Below are positions 1 through 6,763 of a stretch of 10,525 nt of DNA, one piece after another. This stretch comes from AP-15 sp035570935 (GTDB taxonomy: Bacteria > Pseudomonadota > Alphaproteobacteria > ATCC43930 > CGMCC-115725), in assembly GCA_035570935.1 (NCBI GenBank), contig DATMKU010000125.1, positions 1 to 10,525 on the forward strand, written 5' to 3'. The notes under the pieces are model-generated. The model had not been told where the DNA came from and searched no databases. It was given only the letters and a program-made list of their open reading frames with translations. Position 1 is the stretch's first letter, and each line of letters opens with the position of its first letter. Made by a program: the position numbers and the translations under genes.

Positions 1-2211
1 GGTCGCGAGTTCGGGCAGCCCCACCGCCCGCAACAGGCTGCCGGCGACGCGGCCGGCAAAAGTATCGCCGACGCAGGTGACGAGCGGCAATCCCACCCAC
101 AGCGCGTCGCTCGCGGTGGTGTGGGCATTGTACGGCAGCGTGTCGAGAAACAAATCGGCGAGGCGATGGCGGACCAGATGCTCACCCAAAGGCATGCGCG
201 GCGCAAAGACCAGCCGGTCGGGCGCGACGCCGCGCGCCGCGGCCTCGTCTTCCAGGTTGACGCAGCCCGCGGGGTGAGCACCCAGCAGCCACAGCACGCT
301 TCCCGGCACCGCGTGCAGCAGGCGCATCCAGATGTCGAAAAAATCGGGGGTGATCTTGTAGGCGTTGTTGAAGCAGCAAAACACAAAGCCGTCGGCGGGC
401 AGACCGCATTCGCCGCGCGAGGGGGTGTAGGAGGCAAGCGCCCGCTTGTCGTCGTTGGACTGGTAGCAGTCCGGCAGATGGACCAGCCGCTCGCTAAAAA
501 ACGGCTGTTGGTCGGCCGGCACGACAAACCGATCGACAATGATGTAGTCGATAAAATCGGCCCCCATCGTGCCCGGATAGCCCAGATAGTTGACCTGGAT
601 CGGCGCCGGGCGCCGGGCGAGGATGCCAGGGCGGCCGCCGCGGGTGTGGGCATTGAGATCGATCAGAATATCGACCGCGTCGTGATGAATGCCGCGCGCC
701 GCGTCGCCGTCGGTATCGGCCGTCAGGTCGACAAAGCGATCGAAGGCGGCAACGAGACGGGTGCGGATTTCGCTGCCGTCGTTCCGACCTAGCGAATAGC
801 CGACCACGTCGAAATCGCTGCGGTCATGATGCTCGATCAGTCCGGCGATCAAAAAGGCCACCGCATGCGAGTTAAAATCCGCCGAAAGATAGCCGATGCG
901 GATTCGCCCGCCGGGCGACGGCTGGCGCGGCGGCAGCGTGGCGCTCGCCGGGACCGCGGCCTTGGCGGCGGCACGCCGCCCGCAGTCGAGCTGCTCGGCC
1001 GGGGTCGACGACATCGCCAGCGACATGAACGGATGGGTATCGCTCCGGCCGCGAATGCGGGCTTCGTCATCGCGATAGTTGGCCCAATCCCACAGCCGCT
1101 TGCGCGCATGAAACCAATCGGCGCTGGCATAAGCGGGCTGCAGGGCAATGGCCCGCGCAAACGACGCCATGGCCTCGTCAAGCCGCCCTTGAAAGTCGAG
1201 CGTGTTGGCGAGATTGTGATGGGCCGCCGCAAAGTCCGGCCGCAGTTCGATCGCCCGGCGAAAGCTCGCCACCGCCTCGTCGAGCCGCGTGCGCCCGTAG
1301 AGCGCGCTGCCCAGGTTGTTGTGGGCGGCGGCATCGTCGGGCGCCAGCGCCAGCGCCTGCCGGTAGCTGGCGATCGCCTGTTCGGGTTCGCCCATTTCTT
1401 TCAGCACATTGCCGAGATTGTTGTGGGCCTCGGCAAAATCCGGCCGCAGGCGGACAGCCTCGCGATAGCTCGCCAATGCTTCGTCGGGCCGCCGCGCCGC
1501 GCGCGCCAGGCGCCCGAGATCGAAGTGCGCCACGGCATCTTGCGCCGCGAGCGCCACCGCCCGCCGGCAGCTGTCGAGCGCCTCGTCCAACTTGCCCTGT
1601 TTTTCGAGGGCTTTGGCGAGGTCGCGATAAAGCCCGGCATGCTCCGGGGTCAAACCCAATGCCCGGCGCAACGGCGCCTCGGCCTCGGCGTGGCGGTCGA
1701 GGGCAAACAGCGCCGCCGCCAAGTTGACCTGCGCGCCGGCAAAATCCGGGATCAGCGCGGTGGCGCGGCGCGCGCTTTCGAGCGCCGCGGGGTAGTCGCC
1801 CAGCGCGAACAGCGCGCGCGCCAAATTGTTGTGAGCCATGCCGTAATCGGGCCGCAGCGCAATCGCCCGGCGAAAGCTCGCCGCCGCCGCGTCGCTGCGG
1901 CCGGCCGCCAGCAGCGCGTTGCCGTGGTTCAAATGGGCGTCGGGCAGTTCGCCGAGCGCCGGCAGGGCGCGTTCGATCAGCGCCAGCGCGACGCCGTGGC
2001 GCCCGCATTGATAGGCGACGACGCCGAGCAGATGCAGCGCGTCGGCGTGGCCGGGATCCTTGGCCAGCGCCCGGCGATAGAGCGTCTCGGCGCGCGCCAG
2101 CCGTCCCTGTTGATGGTGGGCGAGACCGGCGCGGAAGGTGCGAGCCACTCCCGCCGCGCGCCGCGCGGAGCCGCCCGGACCCTGCTTGGCGCCGAGTGAT
2201 GTGTCGCGCAT
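1..2211 (-). CDS. TPR O-GlcNAc-transferase-like glycosyltransferase (GT41), C-terminus cut by window edge
   Basis: Reading the minus strand from an ATG at 2211-2209 gives 737 uninterrupted codons to position 1 with no stop, so the C-terminus lies outside the window. Residues about 25-364 form ten near-perfect 34-residue TPR units. From about residue 437 (IRIGYLSADFNSH) the protein follows the catalytic region of eukaryotic OGT/SPINDLY. Visible family landmarks are His449 in the first motif, RPAPIQVNYLGYPGT, the NNAYKITP segment with Lys619 (counterpart of the UDP-contacting lysine), and the HTT motif at His697. By comparison with OGT roughly 100 residues are missing. The family transfers a sugar, often GlcNAc, from a nucleotide sugar to Ser/Thr of proteins in the cytoplasm; the acceptor here is unknown. 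It follows the TPR-sulfotransferase by 41 bases on the same strand, suggesting one operon. No strong ribosome site precedes the ATG. The family call is firm; donor and substrate are inference. Confidence 0.93.
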   Translation of the reverse strand, partial: MRDTSLGAKQGPGGSARRAAGVARTFRAGLAHHQQGRLARAETLYRRALAKDPGHADALHLLGVVAYQCGRHGVALALIERALPALGELPDAHLNHGNALLAAGRSDAAAASFRRAIALRPDYGMAHNNLARALFALGDYPAALESARRATALIPDFAGAQVNLAAALFALDRHAEAEAPLRRALGLTPEHAGLYRDLAKALEKQGKLDEALDSCRRAVALAAQDAVAHFDLGRLARAARRPDEALASYREAVRLRPDFAEAHNNLGNVLKEMGEPEQAIASYRQALALAPDDAAAHNNLGSALYGRTRLDEAVASFRRAIELRPDFAAAHHNLANTLDFQGRLDEAMASFARAIALQPAYASADWFHARKRLWDWANYRDDEARIRGRSDTHPFMSLAMSSTPAEQLDCGRRAAAKAAVPASATLPPRQPSPGGRIRIGYLSADFNSHAVAFLIAGLIEHHDRSDFDVVGYSLGRNDGSEIRTRLVAAFDRFVDLTADTDGDAARGIHHDAVDILIDLNAHTRGGRPGILARRPAPIQVNYLGYPGTMGADFIDYIIVDRFVVPADQQPFFSERLVHLPDCYQSNDDKRALASYTPSRGECGLPADGFVFCCFNNAYKITPDFFDIWMRLLHAVPGSVLWLLGAHPAGCVNLEDEAAARGVAPDRLVFAPRMPLGEHLVRHRLADLFLDTLPYNAHTTASDALWVGLPLVTCVGDTFAGRVAGSLLRAVGLPELAT

Positions 2212-2252
2212 CGCCGATTATCCAGCGTTGCCGGCGGTGCGGTGAGCCTGGG

Positions 2253-4184
2253 TCAGCGCTGCGCGCCGTTGCGCGGTGCGTCGCGATAGCGCTCCAGCAC
2301 CTCGAACAACGGGCCGAGATGCCGCTCGTAACGCCGCCAGCGCCCAACCGAGCGGCTATAGATCGGCTGCCGCACCCCCCAGCCGCTGGCCGAAAACACC
2401 GGCCGCGGCGTGCGGTGGAAATCAAGGCACGCCGGCTCCCAATCGAGGCCGAGAAATTCGATCAGCCGGCGGCTCTCGCGCTCCGGATCGCCGACCAGCA
2501 TCTCGTAATCGATGGTCAGCATCGGCAGCGGCAGCACCCGCCGCCAATGCTCGGCCAGCAACTCGGTGTCAAGATAGCGCCGCCCGCAATCGGCGAGATC
2601 GCAGGCAAAGGCATGGCCCTCGCCAAACCGCAGCAGATAGCAGGACAGGCAGGTATCGCGCGCCTCGCGGCGGCAAAATATGACGCGCGCCTGCGGGAAC
2701 AGCACAGCGATGATGCCGAGATGGAAAATATTGTCCGGGGTCTTGTCGGTCACCCGAACCACGTCGTCGCCGGCCAATGCCCGCAACCGGCCGACATGTT
2801 CGTCGGCGAGCCGGCGTGCCAGATCCATATCCCATTCCGCGAACGGCTTGTCGCGATTGGCCGCCAGCACCTCGGCAATGCGTGAGACGTAGCGTCGCTC
2901 GCCGATGCCAAAGACGCGGGAATGGCTGGCTGCGATCTGCTCGACGAGGCTGGTGCCGGAACGCGGCATGCCGACGATAAACACCGGCTGTGCGGAGGGG
3001 TTGCCAAACCCCGCGGCGGCGGCGAAGAGGCCGGGCGTGCAACGCTCGATCAGTCCGTCCATCTCGCGGGCGAAAGCGTCGGCGTCAAAGCGTTCGCCGG
3101 CATCGGCGAGGAATTGGCGGCACAAGGCGTTGGCTTCGAAAAAATGGGCAAACGCCGATTCCGGCCGATCGGCGTTGTCGTGAAAGACGGCGACGGCAAA
3201 GCCGGCGGCGATCCGGTCGAGAAGTGGGCGCTCGCCGTCGGCGGCCAGCCGCGCGAGATGGTCGAGTTCGGCATCGCCGGCGGCCTGCTCGCCGTTGAGG
3301 GCCAGCACCTCGTTGGCTTCGGCAAGATCGGGGTCGATTGCCAACGCCTTCCGGAAGCAGGGCGAGGCTTCGTCGAACCGGCCGAGCGCGACCAATGCGT
3401 TACCGAGGCAGTGCCAGGCTCTTGCGAGCCGAGGGTCGAGCGCGAGCGCGTCGCGAAAGGCCGCCTCGGCCGCTTCCGGCTGCTGCGCCCCGAACAGGGT
3501 CAACCCGAGCATGTAATGCGGCTCGGCATTCTTGGGCGCCCGCGCGATGGCCTGCCGGTGAAGGGTCAACGCCTCGTCGAGCCGGCCGAGTTCGGCGAGC
3601 GCCATGCCGAGCGCGCCATAGGTCTCGACCCGCTCCGGAGCCAAAGCGAGCGCGCGGCGCAGCGCCGTCTCGACCTCGGCAAAGCGGCGTTGGCCGAGAA
3701 GCGCCTGCGCGCGGTTGACGTAAGCTTCGGCGAAATCGGGCGCCAGCTCTATCGCGCGATCGGCGCTCGCCAGGGCCGCTTCCAATTGGCCTTGCTCGGT
3801 CTGCAGGGCGGCGAGATTGCACCAGGCACCGGCATAATCAGGCTTTAGCTCGATGGCGCGGCGGTAGCTGTTCAACGCTTCGCTGCGCCGGCCCGCGGCC
3901 TTCAACGCGTTGCCGAGGTTCAGATGAGCGGGCGCGAATTCCGGCATGATCGCCAGCGCGCGTTCGATCAGCTGGACCGCGCGTTCCTGCCGTCCGCGCT
4001 GATGGGCGATGACGCCGAGCAGGTGCAACGCATCGGGATGATCGGGAATCTTCTGCAGCACTTTGCGGTACAGCGCTTCGGCGCGGTCCCGCCGTCCCGC
4101 CTGATCGTGCGCGTGTGCGGCGTGCAGATCGTGCGATGCCTCGGCGCGCCGCCACTCCGCCTTTTGCTCTTCGAGGGATGCCAT
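2253..4184 (-). CDS. TPR-repeat sulfotransferase family protein
   Basis: The product is a 643-residue protein if translation starts at the ATG at 4184-4182 (MASLEEQ). The frame stays open up to 4286, but that 34-residue extension is Cys/Arg-rich, unlike the body of the protein, and I take it as non-coding. Residues about 18-330 are eight 34-residue TPR units. The C-terminal half is a PAPS-dependent sulfotransferase domain. The 5'-phosphosulfate loop PVFIVGMPRSGTS is at about 400-412, followed by LVEQIAASH. The RREARDTCLSC segment at about 505-515 fits the 3'-phosphate-binding region. The family moves sulfate from PAPS to a hydroxyl or tyrosine acceptor; the bacterial TPR-fused members have no firmly known substrate. 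No signal peptide or membrane segment is visible, so it is probably cytoplasmic. It is the first gene of an apparent two-gene unit with the downstream GT41 protein, and its first TPR units closely resemble those of that neighbour. It lies 246 bases downstream of a PEP-CTERM gene on the same strand. No clear Shine-Dalgarno or promoter was found at its start. Confidence 0.92.
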   Translation of the reverse strand: MASLEEQKAEWRRAEASHDLHAAHAHDQAGRRDRAEALYRKVLQKIPDHPDALHLLGVIAHQRGRQERAVQLIERALAIMPEFAPAHLNLGNALKAAGRRSEALNSYRRAIELKPDYAGAWCNLAALQTEQGQLEAALASADRAIELAPDFAEAYVNRAQALLGQRRFAEVETALRRALALAPERVETYGALGMALAELGRLDEALTLHRQAIARAPKNAEPHYMLGLTLFGAQQPEAAEAAFRDALALDPRLARAWHCLGNALVALGRFDEASPCFRKALAIDPDLAEANEVLALNGEQAAGDAELDHLARLAADGERPLLDRIAAGFAVAVFHDNADRPESAFAHFFEANALCRQFLADAGERFDADAFAREMDGLIERCTPGLFAAAAGFGNPSAQPVFIVGMPRSGTSLVEQIAASHSRVFGIGERRYVSRIAEVLAANRDKPFAEWDMDLARRLADEHVGRLRALAGDDVVRVTDKTPDNIFHLGIIAVLFPQARVIFCRREARDTCLSCYLLRFGEGHAFACDLADCGRRYLDTELLAEHWRRVLPLPMLTIDYEMLVGDPERESRRLIEFLGLDWEPACLDFHRTPRPVFSASGWGVRQPIYSRSVGRWRRYERHLGPLFEVLERYRDAPRNGAQR

Positions 4185-4402
4185 TCGGGTAAGACGCCAA
4201 ATCGCCGTTGGTCGAATGGTAGCACGGATCGCGCGGTGCTCGGCAAACAATCTTAGATGGTAGCAATGGCCGCAGCAACACGGCATTGTCGCCGCGGGAT
4301 CGATGCCGACGAGACGCAGCCGGCGGGCGACCGAGTCATCCGCGGCGCCCGCGGCGGCGCCGCGGGGAGGCGTCCGGCGCTGGCAAAGGCGCCGCGCAAC
4401 CG

Positions 4403-4423
4403 CGCTTCAGCAGAACTGAAGCG
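4403..4423 (-). terminator. Hairpin downstream of the proximal PEP-CTERM gene, possible terminator
   Basis: A perfect 8-bp inverted repeat (CGCTTCAG / CTGAAGCG) with a 5-base loop starts 8 bases past the stop codon of the PEP-CTERM gene ending at 4431. On the minus strand it is not followed by a T-run, so it may be a weak or Rho-assisted terminator, or an mRNA 3'-end stabiliser. It could allow read-through into the TPR-sulfotransferase operon. Confidence 0.45.
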
Positions 4424-4430
4424 GGCGGTC

Positions 4431-5111
4431 TTACGAACCGCGCTTGCGCCGACGGACCAGACCGAGGACGCCGAGACCAACGCCGAGCAACGCCATCGAT
4501 GCCGGCTCCGGAACCGTGTTCTCGGAGAATTGCTTGGTGATCTGCGAGAGGTCCTCGTATCCGATCAGCAAAATGTCCTCGTCCACAGTGGCGCTCGTCA
4601 CTCCGGCAAATGTGGTGCTGGCGACCAGGTTGGTGTTGGACGTGTTGAGCGACGCGATTTCCATACCGTCGTTCCTCAGAAGTTCGGTGTCGCTGAACGA
4701 ACCCGCGGTTCCGCCGCCGGTCGTGGTGCCGACCAACGTCACGCCCGCGTCGGTGATCTTGAACCCCGCCCCCGCCGCCACGTGAAAGCTGATGTCAATG
4801 TCGCCGGTGGTGGGCGCAACGCTCGCGGAGCGGCTGAAATTGCCCTGAAAGGTGAGCCCCGGTTCGTTCGTCGGGCTCGTCACCGGGATCACATTGACCA
4901 ACGCCGCCGTCGGGGTGTTGAGCGGCGTCGACGCATAGATGAAATCGCTGAATGTCTTGTCCAGCACCGTACAGGTCGCATTCCTGCCGCCCGACAGATA
5001 GGTCGACAACGGCGCCGTCGTACAGGCCGCGGCGAGCGCCGGGCCGGAAAACGCGGCGCTCGAGAGAGCCGCAGCGGCGGCAATCCCCAGCACCGCAGAC
5101 TTTGCACGCAT
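4431..5111 (-). CDS. PEP-CTERM sorting domain-containing exported protein (copy 1)
   Basis: The product is a 226-residue exported protein. A Sec signal peptide (MRAKSAVLG, Ala-rich core, GPALA) ends near residues 27-29. Two cysteines follow at 30 and 47, possibly a disulfide in the mature N-terminus. The body is Thr/Ser/Gly-rich and probably beta-structured, with no enzyme motif that I recognise. The C-terminus is a classic PEP-CTERM tail: VPEPAS at about residue 200, a hydrophobic segment, then an RRRKR cluster. Such tails are recognised by exosortase (EpsH family), which processes the protein during transport to the surface in exopolysaccharide-producing bacteria. I chose the ATG at 5111-5109 over the GTG immediately upstream because AGGAG sits 6 bases before the ATG but only 3 before the GTG. 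The gene stands alone behind a perfect sigma-54 promoter. It is a paralogue of the gene at 5734-6411, roughly 60% identical by eye. Family membership is very secure; the specific role is unknown. Confidence 0.94.
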   Translation of the reverse strand: MRAKSAVLGIAAAAALSSAAFSGPALAAACTTAPLSTYLSGGRNATCTVLDKTFSDFIYASTPLNTPTAALVNVIPVTSPTNEPGLTFQGNFSRSASVAPTTGDIDISFHVAAGAGFKITDAGVTLVGTTTGGGTAGSFSDTELLRNDGMEIASLNTSNTNLVASTTFAGVTSATVDEDILLIGYEDLSQITKQFSENTVPEPASMALLGVGLGVLGLVRRRKRGS

Positions 5112-5175
5112 CACTCGCTCCTAGAATTAACGGTTAATATTTAGCGAAGACTATCTCCGCTCTCGCAAATAACGG

Positions 5176-5191
5176 AGCAATTAGCGTGCCA
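5176..5191 (-). promoter_or_regulatory. Sigma-54 (RpoN) promoter of PEP-CTERM copy 1
   Basis: The minus strand reads TGGCACGCTAATTGCT, an exact match to the -24/-12 consensus TGGCACG-N4-TTGCW. It lies 65 bases upstream of the chosen ATG, giving a predicted leader of about 50 bases. Sigma-54 transcription needs an enhancer-binding activator; for PEP-CTERM genes of Proteobacteria the proposed one is PrsR. No competing sigma-70 promoter stands out. Confidence 0.88.
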
Positions 5192-5244
5192 TTATCATAG
5201 TCTATTGAAATCGGTATTTGTTAATAGTAAACGGCCGGTGGCAA

Positions 5245-5260
5245 TGTAAATTACCCCGAC
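5245..5260 (-). promoter_or_regulatory. Candidate activator-binding element A upstream of PEP-CTERM copy 1
   Basis: The plus strand reads TGTAAATTACCCCGAC. The same TGTAA-N7-CGAC arrangement recurs at 6550-6565 and 6695-6710, all in the same orientation relative to the PEP-CTERM genes. This one begins 54 bases upstream of the sigma-54 motif, a usual distance for an enhancer site. Binding by a PrsR-type activator is inferred. Confidence 0.6.
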
Positions 5261-5622
5261 GCCTTCCCAGCGGTCGCGCTATGACCGAGCTACGGCTGAA
5301 ACAACCCGCTCGAAACCAAGCGGATCGCATGGCCGGACCCGAGACGGGCGGTCGGCACGACCGGCGAGAGGCGTTCGGTCAAGCGGGCGGTGCGATCCTG
5401 CGAAACCGCCAAGCGACGCCGTTGGAAGCGTCCCGGCCTTTCGAACAAATTCCCTTGGCGGGCCGGCATAGATGGTTAAGGAAGGCGGGCTCCCGGTCTC
5501 TCGACAAGCCGGAAACCGGCCGCAGCGAGAGGTGCCGCGAAGATGTAAGCCTTCGCCCGGTCATCGATTCGATCGCGGCTCGCCACCGCGTGGCGTCAGC
5601 GCCGCTCGCCGATTGTACGCGC

Positions 5623-5658
5623 ACAAAAAGCGGGTGCCGTCGCCATGACGGCACCCGC
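5623..5658 (-). terminator. Intrinsic terminator of PEP-CTERM copy 2
   Basis: A perfect 12-bp GC-rich stem (5630-5641 paired with 5647-5658) with a 5-base loop is followed on the minus strand by TTTTTGT. This is a textbook Rho-independent terminator, 75 bases past the stop codon of the gene ending at 5734. It separates the two PEP-CTERM transcription units. Confidence 0.93.
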
Positions 5659-5733
5659 CGGAAATTCTTACACTAGTGTCGCGATCGACCGGCGGCAGCG
5701 AGGATGACGCCGCCGGCCCGCCGATCGGAGGCG

Positions 5734-6411
5734 TTACTGCTTGCGCTTGCGCCGGCGGACCAAGCCGAGAGCGCCAAGACCGACGCCGAGAAGCGCCAGG
5801 GAGGCCGGCTCCGGGGTCCTTATCGGGGTCTCTGAGAACTGCTTGGTGATCTGCGACAAATTCTCGCCGCCGGTCAATGCGACATCCTCGGTGACGGTCA
5901 GGCTCGTGACGCCGGCAAAAGTGGTGCTGGCAACCAGATTGATGTTGGTCGCGTTCAACGACGCGACCAGGGTGCCGCCTGATCTCAGGACCTCGGTGTC
6001 ATCGAAGGACCCGGAACCGGTAGTGGCGCCGACCAGCGTCAAGATCGCGTCGGTGATCAGAAAGCCGGCTCCGGCGGTGACGTGGAAACCAATCGCCAAG
6101 TCGCCGGTCACCCCAGCGGCCCGGCTGAAATTGCCCTGAAACTTAACGCCGGGCTCGTTTGTCGGGCTGACGATCGGGATCACATTTACACCCCCTGCGG
6201 TTGGCGAACCCGCTGGAGTCGTGTTGAACGTAAAAGAGCTGAACGTCTTGTCGAGCACCGTGCAGGTCGCATTGGCGCCGCCCGTCAGATAGGTCGACAG
6301 TGTAGCGACCGGGGCTGTCGGACAGGCCGCAGCGAACGCCGGTCCAGAAAGGGCAGCGCCGGCGAGTGCCGCGGCGGCCGCCATCCCGAGTGCTGCAGAT
6401 TTTGGGTTCAT
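5734..6411 (-). CDS. PEP-CTERM sorting domain-containing exported protein (copy 2)
   Basis: The product is a 225-residue paralogue of the protein at 4431-5111. The signal peptide (MNPKSAALG, Ala-rich core, GPAFA) is cut near residues 27-29, with cysteines at 30 and 50 matching the Cys pair of copy 1. Blocks shared with copy 1 include NATCTVLDKTFS, SPTNEPG, FQGNFSR, NLVASTTFAGVTS and LSQITKQFSE. The tail is TPEPAS, a hydrophobic segment and RRRKRK, a canonical exosortase sorting signal. Two ATGs are adjacent (6414 and 6411). GGGAG lies 3 bases before the first and 6 before the second, so I chose the second, which also matches the start geometry of copy 1. It has its own perfect sigma-54 promoter upstream and a strong intrinsic terminator downstream, making it monocistronic. 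It is probably delivered to the cell surface or exopolysaccharide layer; its biochemical role is unknown. Confidence 0.94.
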   Translation of the reverse strand: MNPKSAALGMAAAAALAGAALSGPAFAAACPTAPVATLSTYLTGGANATCTVLDKTFSSFTFNTTPAGSPTAGGVNVIPIVSPTNEPGVKFQGNFSRAAGVTGDLAIGFHVTAGAGFLITDAILTLVGATTGSGSFDDTEVLRSGGTLVASLNATNINLVASTTFAGVTSLTVTEDVALTGGENLSQITKQFSETPIRTPEPASLALLGVGLGALGLVRRRKRKQ

Positions 6412-6469
6412 CATGTACTCCCGAACAATGGTCGCTGGGTGGCGCAGCGCCTCCTCGCCCCGTCAACCG

Positions 6470-6485
6470 AGCAACTCCCGTGCCA
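6470..6485 (-). promoter_or_regulatory. Sigma-54 (RpoN) promoter of PEP-CTERM copy 2
   Basis: The minus strand reads TGGCACGGGAGTTGCT, again a perfect TGGCACG-N4-TTGCW. It is 59 bases upstream of the chosen ATG, almost the same geometry as copy 1. Only the conserved blocks match between the two promoters; the four spacer bases differ, as expected for a functional element rather than a recent copy. Confidence 0.88.
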
Positions 6486-6549
6486 AAATTATAACTAATT
6501 GTTATTGTTAACAAATTAAGCGTAAGCCGGGAAGCAGCACCGGATCGAG

Positions 6550-6565
6550 TGTAAGTTTCTCCGAC
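6550..6565 (-). promoter_or_regulatory. Candidate activator-binding element B upstream of PEP-CTERM copy 2
   Basis: The plus strand reads TGTAAGTTTCTCCGAC, the same TGTAA-N7-CGAC pattern as element A, and both are followed by GCC. It begins 65 bases upstream of the sigma-54 motif, 11 bases (about one DNA turn) farther than element A is from its promoter. This fits an activator acting from the same face of the helix, but the role is inferred. Confidence 0.6.
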
Positions 6566-6694
6566 GCCGGTATTCGGGGCTCGCGAGCGGCGCGGATTGC
6601 CGCGAGTCCTCGTGGCGCCGATATTTATGAATGATTCTAGAGAGTTAATCGTCCTATCCGGGTCCAGGCCCGAGATCGGCCGCGGTTATTGCCA

Positions 6695-6710
6695 TGTAAA
6701 CTAATTCGAC
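6695..6710 (-). promoter_or_regulatory. Candidate activator-binding element C, distal site for PEP-CTERM copy 2
   Basis: The plus strand reads TGTAAACTAATTCGAC, matching elements A and B at TGTAA and CGAC with identical spacing. It begins 210 bases upstream of the copy 2 sigma-54 motif and 54 bases past the GTPase stop. It may be a second enhancer site for copy 2. It is the weakest of the three because the CC before GAC is TC here. Confidence 0.42.
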
Positions 6711-6763
6711 AGCCGGCGCGGCGTTGCGAAGCGTCGGCAAACCGGCGGTTTTGCTCACCATGC

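Larger units (their letters stand above)
5112..5733. other. Intergenic region between the two PEP-CTERM genes
   Basis: This 622-base stretch holds no credible gene. Its left part (about 5125-5250) is markedly AT-rich against the GC-rich surroundings and contains the Shine-Dalgarno, sigma-54 promoter and upstream element of copy 1. Its right part (5623-5658) holds the terminator of copy 2. The middle (about 5265-5620) has open frames on both strands, but they lack ribosome sites and resemble nothing I know; one runs through the terminator stem. Confidence 0.7.
6415..6763. other. Intergenic region upstream of PEP-CTERM copy 2
   Basis: This 349-base stretch between the GTPase stop and copy 2 holds no credible gene. 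It carries the copy 2 ribosome site, its sigma-54 promoter, an AT-rich tract at about 6485-6530 that includes the palindrome TTGTTAACAA (6505-6514), and two copies of the TGTAA-N7-CGAC element. A long leader-side regulatory region before a single PEP-CTERM gene is typical of this class. Confidence 0.7.

Noticed and set aside
826..2199. Long plus-strand open frame of 457 codons, opposite the GT41 gene
   Set aside because: It is antisense to ten clear TPR units and part of the catalytic domain. It is Arg/Gly-rich with no recognisable domain, and is a typical GC-rich shadow.
2922..3848. Plus-strand open frame of 308 codons opposite the sulfotransferase gene
   Set aside because: It mirrors the regular TPR codons on the other strand and has no ribosome site or family resemblance.
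1..4184. Tandem DNA repeats in the TPR genes as a satellite or CRISPR-like array
   Set aside because: The 102-base periodicity is explained by 34-residue TPR units and the repeats differ in sequence; there are no spacers.
4185..4286. N-terminal extension of the TPR-sulfotransferase to an ATG at 4286
   Set aside because: The extra 34 residues are Cys/Arg-rich, unlike the TPR body, and no ribosome site precedes that ATG.
5127..5137. TTAACGGTTAA in the leader of PEP-CTERM copy 1 as a possible CtrA site
   Set aside because: The spacing is 3 bases between TTAA halves, not the 7 of a CtrA box, and there is no matching site in copy 2.
5655..5670. Minus-strand TGTAAGAATTTCCGGC as a fourth activator element
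   Set aside because: It has CGGC in place of CGAC, is in the opposite orientation, and overlaps the terminator stem.
5218..5676. Plus-strand frame of 152 codons and a minus-strand frame at 5379-5654 in the PEP-CTERM intergenic region
   Set aside because: Both cross the intrinsic terminator or the promoter elements, lack good ribosome sites and show no domain.
6739..6751. Hairpin AAACC-GGC-GGTTT just past the GTPase stop as a terminator
   Set aside because: The stem is only 5 bp and is not followed by a T-run on the minus strand.
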